A stretch of 64,000 bases of DNA from Planctomicrobium piriforme (GCA_945860955.1 CAMATH010000012.1:1-64000), one strand, 5' to 3'. Positions 35,892 to 45,061 are shown, counted from the first letter of the stretch. Numbers and translations are program-made. Notes: generated by a model not told the origin, from the sequence alone.

Positions 35892-36725
35892 TCAACCGAT
35901 CGCGGAGTTTCGCTCCGGCGACGGTTGAACGCGAACCAGAACACCCCCGAAACAGCGTTCGGTCCCCGCTGGCGTGTCGATCAACAGCGCCCCCTGGTCG
36001 TCGATTCCGAGACACAGGCCCGCGACGGTGCGCTCCCCGGCTCGGAGCGAGACGGTTTGGCCCGCCAAAAGGCAGAAGGCCCGCCAGGCGTTCGCCAGTT
36101 CCGGATCCTCCTGCGCCAGTAACCGCGCGTGATCTCGAAACCGCCGCATCCAGTCGCACAACAGCTCGCTGCGATCTGTCGGCTTTCCCAGCGCGTCGAT
36201 CAACGCGATCGCCGAGTTTCGGATTTCCTCCGGTGCATCAGCCAGTGAGTTGTTGACGTTCACGCCCATTCCCAACACCAGGCGACGCGCCGTGTTTCCC
36301 GCCGCGGGGGGGGCTTCCATCAAAATTCCCGCGACTTTGCGTCCTTCCAGGTGGACGTCATTGGGCCACTTCAGGCGGGGACGGCCGCGGGGCGCGCGGT
36401 CTGCCAGCACTTCACACAGCGCCACCGCCGCCGCCAGCGACAATCGGGGCCACTGCGTGGCTTCCAACGGAGGAATCGTTGTCGAGACAAAATCGGTCGC
36501 CGGGTCCAGGACCAGGGAAAACGTCAGCGATCCCGCTCCCGACCACCAACGGTTGTTCCCCCGTCCCCGACCGGCCGACTGGCGTTCCGCTCCGATCAGA
36601 CACGGCGTCGTGACACCCGCGTCTCCCGCGAGCGCGATCGCCCTGGTATTGGTCGAATCAATCTCCGCGTGCCACTCGATCTGAGCAAACAGGTTGGAAT
36701 CGTTCAGGAACCCGAGATCGATCAC
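35892..36725 (-). CDS. birA: Biotin--[acetyl-CoA-carboxylase] ligase
   Basis: This 277-residue enzyme activates biotin with ATP and attaches it to the biotin carrier protein of acetyl-CoA carboxylase. The family motifs are present: IDSTNTRAIAL, the biotin-binding ERQSAGRGRGNNRW, RLKWPNDVHLEGRKVAGILMEA, and GMGVNVNN. The C-terminal SH3-like part closes with GIDDQGALLI. There is no N-terminal DNA-binding domain, so it is a class I enzyme and not a repressor. Its start overlaps the stop of dedA by 4 bases (ATGA), so the two are co-expressed. Confidence 0.92.
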   Translation of the reverse strand: MIDLGFLNDSNLFAQIEWHAEIDSTNTRAIALAGDAGVTTPCLIGAERQSAGRGRGNNRWWSGAGSLTFSLVLDPATDFVSTTIPPLEATQWPRLSLAAAVALCEVLADRAPRGRPRLKWPNDVHLEGRKVAGILMEAPPAAGNTARRLVLGMGVNVNNSLADAPEEIRNSAIALIDALGKPTDRSELLCDWMRRFRDHARLLAQEDPELANAWRAFCLLAGQTVSLRAGERTVAGLCLGIDDQGALLIDTPAGTERCFGGVLVRVQPSPERNSAIG

Positions 36726-37429
36726 CGTTTGCCCTGCTGGTCCGAAGTGACCGATCCCGCTTCCAGCGCCTTGAGCCTGCGGCGTTCACGCCAGTATTCA
36801 AACACACCCGGAAGGATTGACACCACAATGATTCCCATGATGACCAGCGTGAAATTCTTGCGGACCGACTCCAGATTGCCGAAGAGATATCCTCCCACGA
36901 GAAACATCGCGATCCACAGAACCCCGCCAATGACGTTGTAGGCCATGAACCGCCGGTAGGTCATCTGGCCCATGCCGGCGACAAATGGCGCGAACGTTCG
37001 CACAATCGGAGCGAACCGGGCGATGATGATCGTCTTCCCGCCGTAGCGCTCAAAGAACTCGTGAGTTTTTTCGAGGTGTTTGGGATTGAGGAACCGGAAT
37101 TTTTCCCCCTGGAACAGACGCGGGCCGAGCCGCGATCCAATCCAGTAGTTGACGGTGTCTCCCAGAATCGCGGCAACCGTCAACGAAACGAGCAGGATCG
37201 GCAGGCTGAGCATCGGCTCGTTCGTTTCCTCATTGATCCGCGCGGCGAACGCCCCCAGCGCGAACAACAATGAGTCCCCTGGCAGAAACGGAGTGACCAC
37301 CAACCCGGTCTCGCAAAAGATCACCGTGAACATCAGCACGTAGATCCAGGGTCCCCATTGCACGATCAGATCATCGAGATGTCGGTCGACGTGCAGAATG
37401 AGATCCTTGAATTCCAGCAGCAATTCCAT
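36722..37429 (-). CDS. DedA family membrane protein
   Basis: This 235-residue polytopic protein has the DedA/SNARE-associated core: FCETGLVVTPFLPGDSLLFALGA, GDTVNYWIGSRLGPRLF, FFERYGGKTIIIARFAPIVRTFAPFVAGMGQM and the following RRFMAYNVIGGVLW. The conserved acidic and basic membrane residues (E and PGD; RFAPIVRTF) are kept. DedA proteins keep membrane energy and lipid balance, and some are lipid flippases; the exact substrate is unknown here. birA overlaps its end. The polytopic glycosyltransferase-like gene is 65 bases upstream on the same strand. Confidence 0.9.
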   Translation of the reverse strand: MELLLEFKDLILHVDRHLDDLIVQWGPWIYVLMFTVIFCETGLVVTPFLPGDSLLFALGAFAARINEETNEPMLSLPILLVSLTVAAILGDTVNYWIGSRLGPRLFQGEKFRFLNPKHLEKTHEFFERYGGKTIIIARFAPIVRTFAPFVAGMGQMTYRRFMAYNVIGGVLWIAMFLVGGYLFGNLESVRKNFTLVIMGIIVVSILPGVFEYWRERRRLKALEAGSVTSDQQGKR

Positions 37430-37494
37430 GGCGTCGGTCGGGGGTGAATGGGAACGATTCGCGCCAGTTCGAGACTCGCGCGGTTGTTGTCCGA

Positions 37495-39231
37495 TCAGCG
37501 ACGGGAACTCTCAGATTCCGCCCCGGCGAGAGGAACCTCAGACGGTGTCTGACTCGGATCGTAAGAACGGGGAACAAACTCGTAGACGTCGTAGCACAAA
37601 CGTCTGAAAGCGGCCGCCGGATGCCCGGGGTCGGCCAATTCGACCTGGTACTGGTTCCGGCGGGCCACAGTGTAACGAGTTTCCATCTCCTCCATCCATT
37701 GTGAAAACGCGGCTTCGTCCCTTGGTGCCGAATCGGAATGAAACAGCACGCACCGGACCGGCGAATCGCCACGCCGGACCACCTCGCGGGCCTTTTCCGG
37801 CGTCAGAGGCGATTTCTGGAGGATCCGCCGATAGCAGCGGTACGGTGTCCGCAGGGAATGGCCATACAGCCGAAGTCCCAGGTCGTCTTCGACACACACC
37901 GTCGGAACCGTTTCAGCCGAACCCCAGAACCACCGCGCAAATCCCTGGTGGACGAGGTCGGCGGGCGTTTTATAGGGAGCGGCAAGATCGCGGACCGTTG
38001 TGCCCAGCGCCAACAGTAGACACGCCGCACAGGCGAGTCGCCACGCGTGTCTGCGCCATTCGAGTGACTTCATCGATTCAATCAGCGCCCCTCCACCGGC
38101 CGCGAAGGCCAGGATGATGAACGGGGCCAGATGCTGTGCCAACCGGGCATGTCCTCCGTAGGGATATCGGTGCAGAGCGGCGGCCAGCAGCGTCAGCGCG
38201 AAAGCGGCTCCTCCCGAGATCAACAGCCATCGTGGTCCCCGCCGATACAGGCAGACCACGCCCACCAGACATCCGAGTGCAGTGAATCCGCTCCCCCCAT
38301 TCTCGGCACCAATCGGATACGCGAAGATCACACCGGTATGGGCATCGAGCAGCCAGAGCGCCAATGCGGGGGGACTCGAAACGGGGGGGAACGAGTCGGC
38401 CCAGCAACGCACCATGTCGTTGGCGGTGGCGCGGTACTGCTGCGCGGCGTTCATCCAGACGATCGCTCCGAACACCCCCACCAAAAGCAGGTTGTAAACC
38501 ACGAACGGAATAACGATTCGTCGGGCGGGGAGTTTTCCCAACCGCCAGTCGGCGGCGAAAATCGCCGCCAAAGTCAGACTCGCCGCTCCGCCAACAAAGA
38601 CCGACGGAAACGAAATCGTCAGGATCGGCGCGATCACCGCCGTCAAGACCCACAACCACAGCGTTCGTCCGCGATCACGCTGCCATTCCACAACGCACGC
38701 GAGAATCACGAGCGCGCACATCAGATCTCCCGCATACGGCTTCACCTCGGCCCCCAGGCGGATCGGGTAATAGGCGACCGCCAGTGTCGCGACCGCCAGT
38801 ACCTGCGAAACCCCCGAAAGCAGCCGGCGGGCTACCTGCCGCATCAGCAGCATGCTCGCCAGTCCACACAGACAGGGGAACAGCCGCAGCGACCATTCGT
38901 GGAAGCCCAGGAAGCCAGTCGCCGCGAGTTCGGCCCAAAGAAATCCAACCGGAGCAACCTGATTGTTGTTGAGCGGCTCGGTCAGGCCACGATAGTCGCG
39001 GTCGAGAAAATTGTCGGCGAGTTGAAACTCATCGCACCACAAAGGAAAGGGGAGCGCGAAACGACACAACCGCAGCGCGATTCCCAACCCCACGAAAAGC
39101 CAGGTCCACTGTTCGACCGTCCCCGACATCCCAAACCATCCAGGAAGGGACAGGCGCGGCGACTCGGCTGGCGCGAGCCAGGAGGGAGCAGAAAGCCCCG
39201 GCATGGGGGCGGGACTGGAAACCTCATCCAT
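37495..39231 (-). CDS. Polytopic glycosyltransferase-like membrane protein (GT39/ArnT-like)
   Basis: The ATG at 39231 gives 578 residues; the longer frame adds 71 Arg/Pro-rich residues with no family likeness. About 11 membrane helices are visible. Near the start, LPFPLWCDEFQLADNFL holds the acidic pair (DE) usual in the first loop of GT-C enzymes, and LAVAYYPIRLGAEVKPYAGDL matches a typical second motif. GT-C enzymes take sugar from a lipid carrier and act on the outer face of the membrane. The last 150 residues are soluble and contain an unusual RCYRRIL stretch. The substrate is unknown. The divergent flhA gene starts 359 bases away. Confidence 0.75.
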   Translation of the reverse strand: MDEVSSPAPMPGLSAPSWLAPAESPRLSLPGWFGMSGTVEQWTWLFVGLGIALRLCRFALPFPLWCDEFQLADNFLDRDYRGLTEPLNNNQVAPVGFLWAELAATGFLGFHEWSLRLFPCLCGLASMLLMRQVARRLLSGVSQVLAVATLAVAYYPIRLGAEVKPYAGDLMCALVILACVVEWQRDRGRTLWLWVLTAVIAPILTISFPSVFVGGAASLTLAAIFAADWRLGKLPARRIVIPFVVYNLLLVGVFGAIVWMNAAQQYRATANDMVRCWADSFPPVSSPPALALWLLDAHTGVIFAYPIGAENGGSGFTALGCLVGVVCLYRRGPRWLLISGGAAFALTLLAAALHRYPYGGHARLAQHLAPFIILAFAAGGGALIESMKSLEWRRHAWRLACAACLLLALGTTVRDLAAPYKTPADLVHQGFARWFWGSAETVPTVCVEDDLGLRLYGHSLRTPYRCYRRILQKSPLTPEKAREVVRRGDSPVRCVLFHSDSAPRDEAAFSQWMEEMETRYTVARRNQYQVELADPGHPAAAFRRLCYDVYEFVPRSYDPSQTPSEVPLAGAESESSRR

Positions 39232-39338
39232 GAGCGAATTCCAAACGATTGAGTCGGCAGAGCCCCAGTGTGAACCACGGGCGGCCGCGGGGGCTGGGGG
39301 AAGTCGTGTGCCGCGATCCGGTCGCGTGTTTGCCACAG

Positions 39339-39374
39339 CCGGTTGTGGTTCCGCTTCGCGGGAACCGCAACCGG
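39339..39374. repeat. Strong hairpin (14-bp arms) in the flhA upstream region
   Basis: The arms at 39339-39352 and 39361-39374 pair over 14 bp with one G-T wobble, around an 8-base centre (GCTTCGCG) that can pair further. There is no T-run on either side, so it is not a standard terminator. A second short stem (39378-39393) follows after 3 bases, which suggests a REP-like unit. Confidence 0.65.
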
Positions 39375-39562
39375 AGCGACGCCGCGGAGCGTCGTCGCTA
39401 CTCAACCGACAGCCCCCCTGGGGGGGAACGGCGGACTTTAGCACCCGACGCGAATTCGCAGAAAGAGCAGTTTTTCATCCACCTTTCGATCTGGACACAT
39501 CACTCCATTTGCGATATCACCCGCAACCTTGTCCCCCAGTTTTCCTTTCCCGTTTTCCACGC

Positions 39563-39579
39563 CCGGTTTTCAAAACCGG
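39563..39579. promoter_or_regulatory. Perfect 8-bp palindrome just upstream of the flhA ribosome binding site
   Basis: The arms CCGGTTTT (39563-39570) and AAAACCGG (39572-39579) surround one base. The palindrome ends one base before the GGAGG of flhA. Its place and symmetry suit an operator or a translational control hairpin; which one cannot be told from the sequence. Confidence 0.4.
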
Positions 39580-39590
39580 CGGAGGCATGG

Positions 39591-41729
39591 ATGCCTTCAG
39601 CGGTCCCCGACACGCTGCGCGACCCCGCCACTTCAGCCCGGTACGGCTTGCTCGTTCCCGTGCTGATGGTGTTGTCGATCGTTGTCATCGTCGTGCCGCT
39701 CCCGGCGTCGATTCTCGATCTGCTTCTCTCCGCCAACATCACGGCGGCCGTGGTCATTCTGCTGACCACGCTCTATGTGCGCAAGCCGCTCGATTTCAGC
39801 GCGTTCCCCGCGCTGCTCCTGGGGACCACACTGCTGCGGCTGGTCCTCAATATCGCCTCGACCCGGCTGATTCTCACCAAGGCGGCGACCGACGGTCCCG
39901 CAGCGGCCGGGCGCGTGATCGAGACGTTCGGTGAATTCGTTGCGGGCGGGCAACTGGCAGTCGGCTTCATTCTGTTTCTCATTCTGCTGGTGGTGCAGTT
40001 CCTGGTGATCAACCAGGGGGCGTCCCGCATCAGTGAGGTCGCGGCACGGTTCGCGCTCGATGGGCTTCCCGGAAGACAAATGGCGATTGACGCCGACTTG
40101 CAGGCGGGGGCAATTTCCGCCGACGTCGCCCGGCAACGTCGCGAACAACTCACGATGCAGGCCGACTTCTACGGGGCGATGGATGGTGCCGGCAAGTTCG
40201 TTCGTGGCGACGCCATGGCGAGCCTGGCGATCACGGTGATCAACATCGCTGGCGGGATGTACGTGGGGGTCATCGACCAGGGCTTGCCAGTCGGTGAAGC
40301 GGTTCAGATCTTCACCCGCCTGACCATTGGTGACGGACTGGTGACACAGCTCCCCGCGTTTCTGATCTCTCTGGCGGCGGGGCTTTTGACGACACGAACC
40401 TCGGTCGACTCCGATCTCCCGGGTCAGATGGTCGGGCAACTTTTTGTGCGGACGGAAGCGCTGATCGCGGCAGCCGTGCTGCTGTGTGGCTTGTCGTTCA
40501 CGGGGCTGCCGCGACTGCCCCTGTTGACCATTGCCGGCGTCCTGGCGGTTGTCTCGTGGACAATTCGGCGTGCCGCGCCACAACCCGCCGTCGTTGACGC
40601 GACTCTCGCGCCTGCCTTCAGCGCGCCGGCTCCACGTTCTGCCGGCCCCGAGGACCGCCTGTTTGTCGAACCGCTGGAGCTGGAATTGGGATACGCCCTG
40701 ATTCGGCTCGCGGATGCGACCGCCGGGGGGGATCTGCTCGACCGGGTGACGCGAGTCCGTACCGAATTCGCACAAGACATGGGGACACTGCTCCCCCGGG
40801 TCAAGGTGCGCGACAATCTGCGTCTGGACGCCCGGCGTTACCAGATCCGGATTCATGACGTTCCTGTCGCGTGGGGAGAAATCCAACCGGAGGCGGTCCT
40901 CGCGATTGAAACCCCAAATGTTCTCGCCCCCCTCCCGGGGATGCGAACGTTTGACCCCGTCGAAGGCCGCCCCGCGCTGTGGATCGAGCCGGCGATTCGT
41001 GATCGCGCGACGGTTCTGGGCTACCAGACACTCGACCCCGCTGGCGTTGTCGCGATGCATCTGGCCGACGTGGTGCGGGGACATTGCGACGAACTGCTTT
41101 CGCGGCAACAGGTGTATCAGTTGCTCGAAGCGTTGAAACAGCGTTCCCCCCGCCTGGTCGACGAACTGATCCCTGCGGTCGTGACCGCCGGTCAGTTGCA
41201 CCAGGTTCTCTGCCGGCTGTTGCACGAACGCCTGCCGATCCGCAACCTGGAAACGATTCTGGAGACGCTGGGAGACAACGCGGGGCGCGGGGAGGAACTG
41301 TGGCGACTGACGGAACGTGTGCGGCAGGCTCTGGCCCGCGCGATCTGCCAGCAGTACCGCGACACCGATCGACTGCTCAAGGTGGTGACGATCGATCCGG
41401 AGTTCGAAGCCGCCCTCGCTCGCGGGTTGAATTATTCCGACCAGGGGCTGGAGGTGAAGCTGTCCCCCACGATTGTCGAATCGTTGCTGTCGGCGATCGC
41501 GGAACAGATCGACGCGCTGACCGAAGTGGGCCGACCCGCCGTCCTGTTGACGACGTCGGAACTGCGGGCTCCCCTGAAGCAACTGACGGAATCAACCCTG
41601 CCGACCCTGGTTGTGATCAGCACGCCGGAAGTCACCCGGGACACCCGCGTGGAAGCGTTTGGAAGAATCTTCGGTGACCGGCCGCTCGCGACGGCTGGTG
41701 CCCCACTCGCGCTGGCGACGCGAGCCTGA
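39591..41729 (+). CDS. flhA: Flagellar biosynthesis protein FlhA
   Basis: The ATG at 39591 is fixed by a perfect GGAGG 5 bases before it and gives 712 residues. The N-terminal half has about 8 membrane helices and the FHIPEP signature region (RKPLDFSAFPALLLGTTLLR). The cytoplasmic half (about 330-712) forms the export gate ring, with LELGYALIRLAD, RVKVRDNLRLD and LPIRNLETILETL. FlhA is the central gate of the flagellar type III export apparatus and binds chaperone-substrate complexes. An in-frame upstream ATG would add 114 residues without family likeness. flhF follows after 11 bases. flhB and the other fli genes are not here. Confidence 0.96.
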   Translation: MPSAVPDTLRDPATSARYGLLVPVLMVLSIVVIVVPLPASILDLLLSANITAAVVILLTTLYVRKPLDFSAFPALLLGTTLLRLVLNIASTRLILTKAATDGPAAAGRVIETFGEFVAGGQLAVGFILFLILLVVQFLVINQGASRISEVAARFALDGLPGRQMAIDADLQAGAISADVARQRREQLTMQADFYGAMDGAGKFVRGDAMASLAITVINIAGGMYVGVIDQGLPVGEAVQIFTRLTIGDGLVTQLPAFLISLAAGLLTTRTSVDSDLPGQMVGQLFVRTEALIAAAVLLCGLSFTGLPRLPLLTIAGVLAVVSWTIRRAAPQPAVVDATLAPAFSAPAPRSAGPEDRLFVEPLELELGYALIRLADATAGGDLLDRVTRVRTEFAQDMGTLLPRVKVRDNLRLDARRYQIRIHDVPVAWGEIQPEAVLAIETPNVLAPLPGMRTFDPVEGRPALWIEPAIRDRATVLGYQTLDPAGVVAMHLADVVRGHCDELLSRQQVYQLLEALKQRSPRLVDELIPAVVTAGQLHQVLCRLLHERLPIRNLETILETLGDNAGRGEELWRLTERVRQALARAICQQYRDTDRLLKVVTIDPEFEAALARGLNYSDQGLEVKLSPTIVESLLSAIAEQIDALTEVGRPAVLLTTSELRAPLKQLTESTLPTLVVISTPEVTRDTRVEAFGRIFGDRPLATAGAPLALATRA

Positions 41730-41740
41730 GCCCACAATCC

Positions 41741-43054
41741 ATGCCCGAGAAGCGACCTATGCCGGAATCGAGTCCCACACCCAACGACGTTCGCACGTTC
41801 TCCGCCCAAAGTCTGGCGGAAGCGCTGGAGCTGGTCCGCAACGCGTTGGGGCCGGATGCGGTGATTCTCGAAACGCGGGAAATTCAGCGACCGCGCTGGC
41901 AGTTCTGGAAGCGCGAAGAGCGTTGGATCGAAGTGTCGGCGGGAACCGGGATACAAGCACCCTCGAGGTTTTTGCGCGGACCGTCCAGCCGGCCATCGGT
42001 GATCCCGCAAACAACCCCTGCCCCGACTGAGGGGGCCACCCAACCGCCCAATCCCACCTCAATTCGCCTGCACGAGCCGTCAGCTTTGGGTGCGGTGTCC
42101 CGACCCGCACTGCCCCCTGTGGTTGTACCCCCGGTCGCCGCCGAACTCGCCGCTGGTCAGGTCGCCATGTCGCGCCAATTGCTGTCGATTCAACAAATGG
42201 TCGCCCAACTCTCTCAACAGTCGGCCGCCCGGGCCGACGAACTTCCGCTGGACCAGTTCGAAGTTTTCACCCGGCTGATCGATGCCGAGGTGGACGAGAG
42301 CCTCGCGCGGGAACTGGTGGCCAAACTCCACCAGCAGTCTCCCGCGGAGAGTTCGTTCGAAGTCCTCCGTCCCAAACTTCAGTCCCTGCTGGAAGCGGGC
42401 ATCCGGTGCGCTCCGCCGATCGCGGTGACTCCCGGCCGCCGCCGGGTTGTGGCGCTGGTCGGTCCGACCGGCGTGGGCAAGACGACAACCATCGCCAAAC
42501 TGGCGGCCAATCTGCGGATCCGTGACGGTGTGAAGATGGGGCTGGTCACCGTCGACACCTTTCGCATCGCCGCCGTTGAACAATTGCGGACCTATGCCGA
42601 GATCATTGATCTGCCCATGAAAGTCGTCACCACGGCGCTGGAAATGCGGCGGGCGCTCGACGAACTCGCGGGTCTAGACCTAATCCTGATCGACACAGCC
42701 GGTCGCAGCCCGCGGGATGATCTCAAGATTCAGGAATTGCGTCTTTTGCTCGAAGAGGCCCAGGTCGACGAGGTGCATCTGGTCCTGTCGCTGGTGGCGA
42801 GTCTGAAGAGTTTGCAAACAACCGCGGCGCAATTCACTCAGGCGGGGGCGACCAGCCTGGTTCTCACGAAACTCGACGAAGCCCTCGGGATGGGAGCGCT
42901 GGCTTCCGTCGCCCGCAGGATTCCTCTGCCGATCAGCTACCTGACGACGGGCCAGGACGTGCCCGACGATATTGAACCCGCTTCCGCGCGACGCGTCGCC
43001 CGACTGGTGTTGGGTGACGAACACGTAGGCTCCCGTTTGCGGAACGCCGCATGA
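41741..43054 (+). CDS. flhF: Flagellar SRP-like GTPase FlhF
   Basis: This 437-residue SRP-family GTPase controls the position and number of flagella. The N-terminal B domain (DVRTFSAQSLAEALELVRNA) is followed by a variable proline-rich linker. The N and G domains start near 215, with the P-loop GPTGVGKTTTIAKLAA at about 241-256, DTFRIAAVEQLRTYAEI, and D318 in DTAGR. LTKLDEALGMGALASVA and ISYLTTGQDVPDDIEPA complete the family set. A second ATG at 41759 is also possible. The stop overlaps the start of flhG by 4 bases (ATGA), so the partners are translationally coupled. Confidence 0.95.
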   Translation: MPEKRPMPESSPTPNDVRTFSAQSLAEALELVRNALGPDAVILETREIQRPRWQFWKREERWIEVSAGTGIQAPSRFLRGPSSRPSVIPQTTPAPTEGATQPPNPTSIRLHEPSALGAVSRPALPPVVVPPVAAELAAGQVAMSRQLLSIQQMVAQLSQQSAARADELPLDQFEVFTRLIDAEVDESLARELVAKLHQQSPAESSFEVLRPKLQSLLEAGIRCAPPIAVTPGRRRVVALVGPTGVGKTTTIAKLAANLRIRDGVKMGLVTVDTFRIAAVEQLRTYAEIIDLPMKVVTTALEMRRALDELAGLDLILIDTAGRSPRDDLKIQELRLLLEEAQVDEVHLVLSLVASLKSLQTTAAQFTQAGATSLVLTKLDEALGMGALASVARRIPLPISYLTTGQDVPDDIEPASARRVARLVLGDEHVGSRLRNAA

Positions 43055-43950
43055 TGTTAGAAACCACCTTGCCCGACCAGGCGCAGATCCTGCGCGGAAT
43101 GATGCAGCGCCACGGATTGCCCTCCGACCCGCCAGCGGGACCGCGGGCGCGCACCGTCGCGCTGACGAGCGGCAAAGGAGGGGTCGGGAAGAGCGTGTTG
43201 TCGCTCAATCTGGCGATCGCCCTGCGAAAAATGGGGCATTCGGTCTGCCTCCTGGATGCCTGCCTGGGACTGGGAAGTCTCGATCTGTTGTGCGATCGGC
43301 AGTCGTACTGGAATCTGTCGCATGTCGTCAGCGGGGCGCGCACCGTGGCTGACATTGTGATCGACGGCCCCGCCGGGATCTCGCTGGTGCCCGGTGCCAG
43401 TGGCCTTCTCGATCTCGCCGACTGTTCGACAATGGCTCAGCGGGCGATTCTCGATCAGCTCGCCGACCTGGAACAAAATCACGACTACCTGGTGATCGAC
43501 ACCGGGCCGGGAATTCATGAGCAGGTCCGCCGGTTCGCTCTGGCCGCCGAATTGGTCTGCGTGGTCGCCACGCCCGAACCGACCGCCGTCGCGGATGCCT
43601 ACGCGTCGGTGCGGGCGCTGACCGCCAACAATCCAGAACTGGAACCCCGGCTCATCGTCAACGAAGTCGATTCCCCCGAGCAGGCTCACGAGATTCTCTC
43701 GCGGGTGCAGCGGACGGCGCGATCGTTTCTGAACGTTTCGGTCGCCGGCGTTGGCTATGTCCCGTACGACCAGGCGGTTCCACGCGCCGTCGCCCGCAGA
43801 TCACCTGTGCTTGTCGATTCCGCCCGGACGCCAGCGTCGCGGGCGATTGAGCAAATCGCCCTCAAGCTGGCCGAAACCCTCTCTCCCCGTTCCGAATCGC
43901 GTCCGTTTTTCGCGCGATTCGCCCCCCCTTTGTCCCGTCACGTCGCGTAA
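43051..43950 (+). CDS. flhG: Flagellar number regulator FlhG/FleN (MinD/ParA family) with Cys at the Walker A' Asp
   Basis: This 299-residue ATPase has the deviant Walker A at residues 41-48 (GKGGVGKS), with signature K42 and K47. An N-terminal helix holds D9-Q10-A11-x-x-L14-R15, the DQAxxLR motif known to stimulate the FlhF GTPase. The Walker A' stretch reads D69-A70-C71-L-G-L, where MinD and FlhG proteins have DxD; position 71 corresponds to Asp40 of E. coli MinD, needed for ATP hydrolysis. Walker B is IDTGPG. The C-terminus (SRPFFARFAPP) is short. FlhG counts flagella, antagonising or pairing with FlhF. The exchange may make it slow in hydrolysis. The sequence context around it is clean, so a sequencing error is not obvious. 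Confidence 0.92.
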   Translation: MMLETTLPDQAQILRGMMQRHGLPSDPPAGPRARTVALTSGKGGVGKSVLSLNLAIALRKMGHSVCLLDACLGLGSLDLLCDRQSYWNLSHVVSGARTVADIVIDGPAGISLVPGASGLLDLADCSTMAQRAILDQLADLEQNHDYLVIDTGPGIHEQVRRFALAAELVCVVATPEPTAVADAYASVRALTANNPELEPRLIVNEVDSPEQAHEILSRVQRTARSFLNVSVAGVGYVPYDQAVPRAVARRSPVLVDSARTPASRAIEQIALKLAETLSPRSESRPFFARFAPPLSRHVA

Positions 43951-44169
43951 CTTCCCCCCCTGTGCGTCGTCGCAATTGGGTGAGTTTGCCGGTTGCGATG
44001 GATTTTCTCAACTTCCCGAGCTCAACGATCGATACTAATTCCGGTAGCTGGTGCGAGTGGAACGGCACGACGCGGTTTCCTCTCACCCGCCCCCCCGGCC
44101 TGTTGCGGCGATTCTCGCCGGGACGCGCCGCGTGGGCATCGCGGCCACCGGAACATCATGGAGGATTCA

Positions 44170-44949
44170 ATGGTCACGAAGGTCGAACGCGACATCGCCG
44201 ATGTTTGGCGCGAATTCAAGCAGGATCAATCCAACAAGGATTTGCGGAACCTGCTGATTGAACGATTCCTGCCGCTGGTGCGATTCAACGCCGAGCGAGT
44301 CTGGTCAAAACTCCCCGACGGTGTCGATCTGAACGACCTGATCTCGGCCGGGGTCTTCGGGCTGATGGACGCCATCGAGGCGTTCGACCTGACCCGCGGT
44401 GTGAAATTCGAAACCTACTGCGTCCCGCGAATTCGTGGGGCAATGCTCGACGAACTGCGGACGATGGACTGGGTGCCGCGGCTTGTACGCAGCAAGGCCA
44501 GCAAAGTCGAAGCCGCCCGCAAGTCGGCGGAAGTCGACGTGGGACGCCCTCCCACCAACGCCGAGGTTGCCGCCAAGATGCAGATTCCCACCGAGGAATT
44601 TGAAAAACTCAAGGCCGAGGCGGCCGCCGTCGGACTCGTGTCACTCAATAAGAAGTGGTACGAAACCGACAGCTCGAAGGATGTGCGCGAAGTCGACATC
44701 CTGGAGGACAGCAAGGGGATCGATCCCACGAACGGGATCCAAAAGCGGGACATCATGAAGCTCGTGACGAAAGGGCTGAACCGGAACGAGCGGCTCATCA
44801 TCATTCTGTACTACTACGAAGAACTGACGATGAAAGAGATCGGCGCGACGCTCGGCCTGTCGGAAAGCCGCGTCAGCCAGATGCACTCCAGCATCGTCGC
44901 CCGGCTGAAGGAACAGCTCCGTCAGCGGAAGCCCGAGTTCTCGTCGTAA
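44170..44949 (+). CDS. fliA: FliA/WhiG-type sigma factor (sigma-28 family)
   Basis: The ATG at 44170 has a perfect GGAGGA 5 bases upstream and gives 259 residues. An ATG at 44158 in the same frame is possible but lacks such a site. Region 2 (LLIERFLPLVRFNAERV, DLNDLISAGVFGLMDAIEAFD, VKFETYCVPRIRGAMLDELR) is that of FliA. Region 3 lies at about 115-165 and region 4 ends with LTMKEIGATLGLSESRVSQM. The place right after flhA-flhF-flhG is the standard one for the sigma factor that reads late flagellar promoters. No FlgM anti-sigma gene lies in the window. A strong terminator follows. Confidence 0.93.
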   Translation: MVTKVERDIADVWREFKQDQSNKDLRNLLIERFLPLVRFNAERVWSKLPDGVDLNDLISAGVFGLMDAIEAFDLTRGVKFETYCVPRIRGAMLDELRTMDWVPRLVRSKASKVEAARKSAEVDVGRPPTNAEVAAKMQIPTEEFEKLKAEAAAVGLVSLNKKWYETDSSKDVREVDILEDSKGIDPTNGIQKRDIMKLVTKGLNRNERLIIILYYYEELTMKEIGATLGLSESRVSQMHSSIVARLKEQLRQRKPEFSS

Positions 44950-44986
44950 TCCTACCGACCCGTTTGGGGTCGCCTTGGAATTCATC

Positions 44987-45025
44987 AAGGCCGGTGACGA
45001 CTTGTCGTCACCGGCCTTTTGCTTT
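44987..45025 (+). terminator. Rho-independent terminator after the flagellar cluster
   Basis: A perfect 14-bp stem (44987-45000 with 45005-45018) and a 4-base loop are followed by TTGCTTTTT. It lies 37 bases past the sigma gene stop and closes the flhA-flhF-flhG-fliA unit, ahead of the convergent pseudouridine synthase gene. Confidence 0.92.
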
Positions 45026-45061
45026 TTGGAAACTCATACGAGTTTGGTCTCGCCCAGCGGC

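Larger units (their letters stand above)
39232..39590. other. Divergent intergenic region with several palindromes upstream of flhA
   Basis: No gene is supported in these 359 bases, although two long frames cover them: the N-terminal extension of the glycosyltransferase and that of flhA. A strong hairpin at 39339-39374, a smaller one at 39378-39393, a C6-T-G7 run at 39413-39426 and a palindrome at 39563-39579 follow each other. A GGAGG at 39581-39585 serves flhA. No sigma-54 or sigma-28 promoter could be made out. Confidence 0.6.

Noticed and set aside
39420-39560. Sigma-54 or sigma-28 promoter before flhA
   Set aside because: TGG-like and TGC-like pieces occur, but their spacing does not fit either consensus.
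39633-41582. 649-codon frame opposite flhA
   Set aside because: flhA is certain from its motifs and ribosome site; the antisense frame has no motif and a Gln/Arg/His-rich composition.
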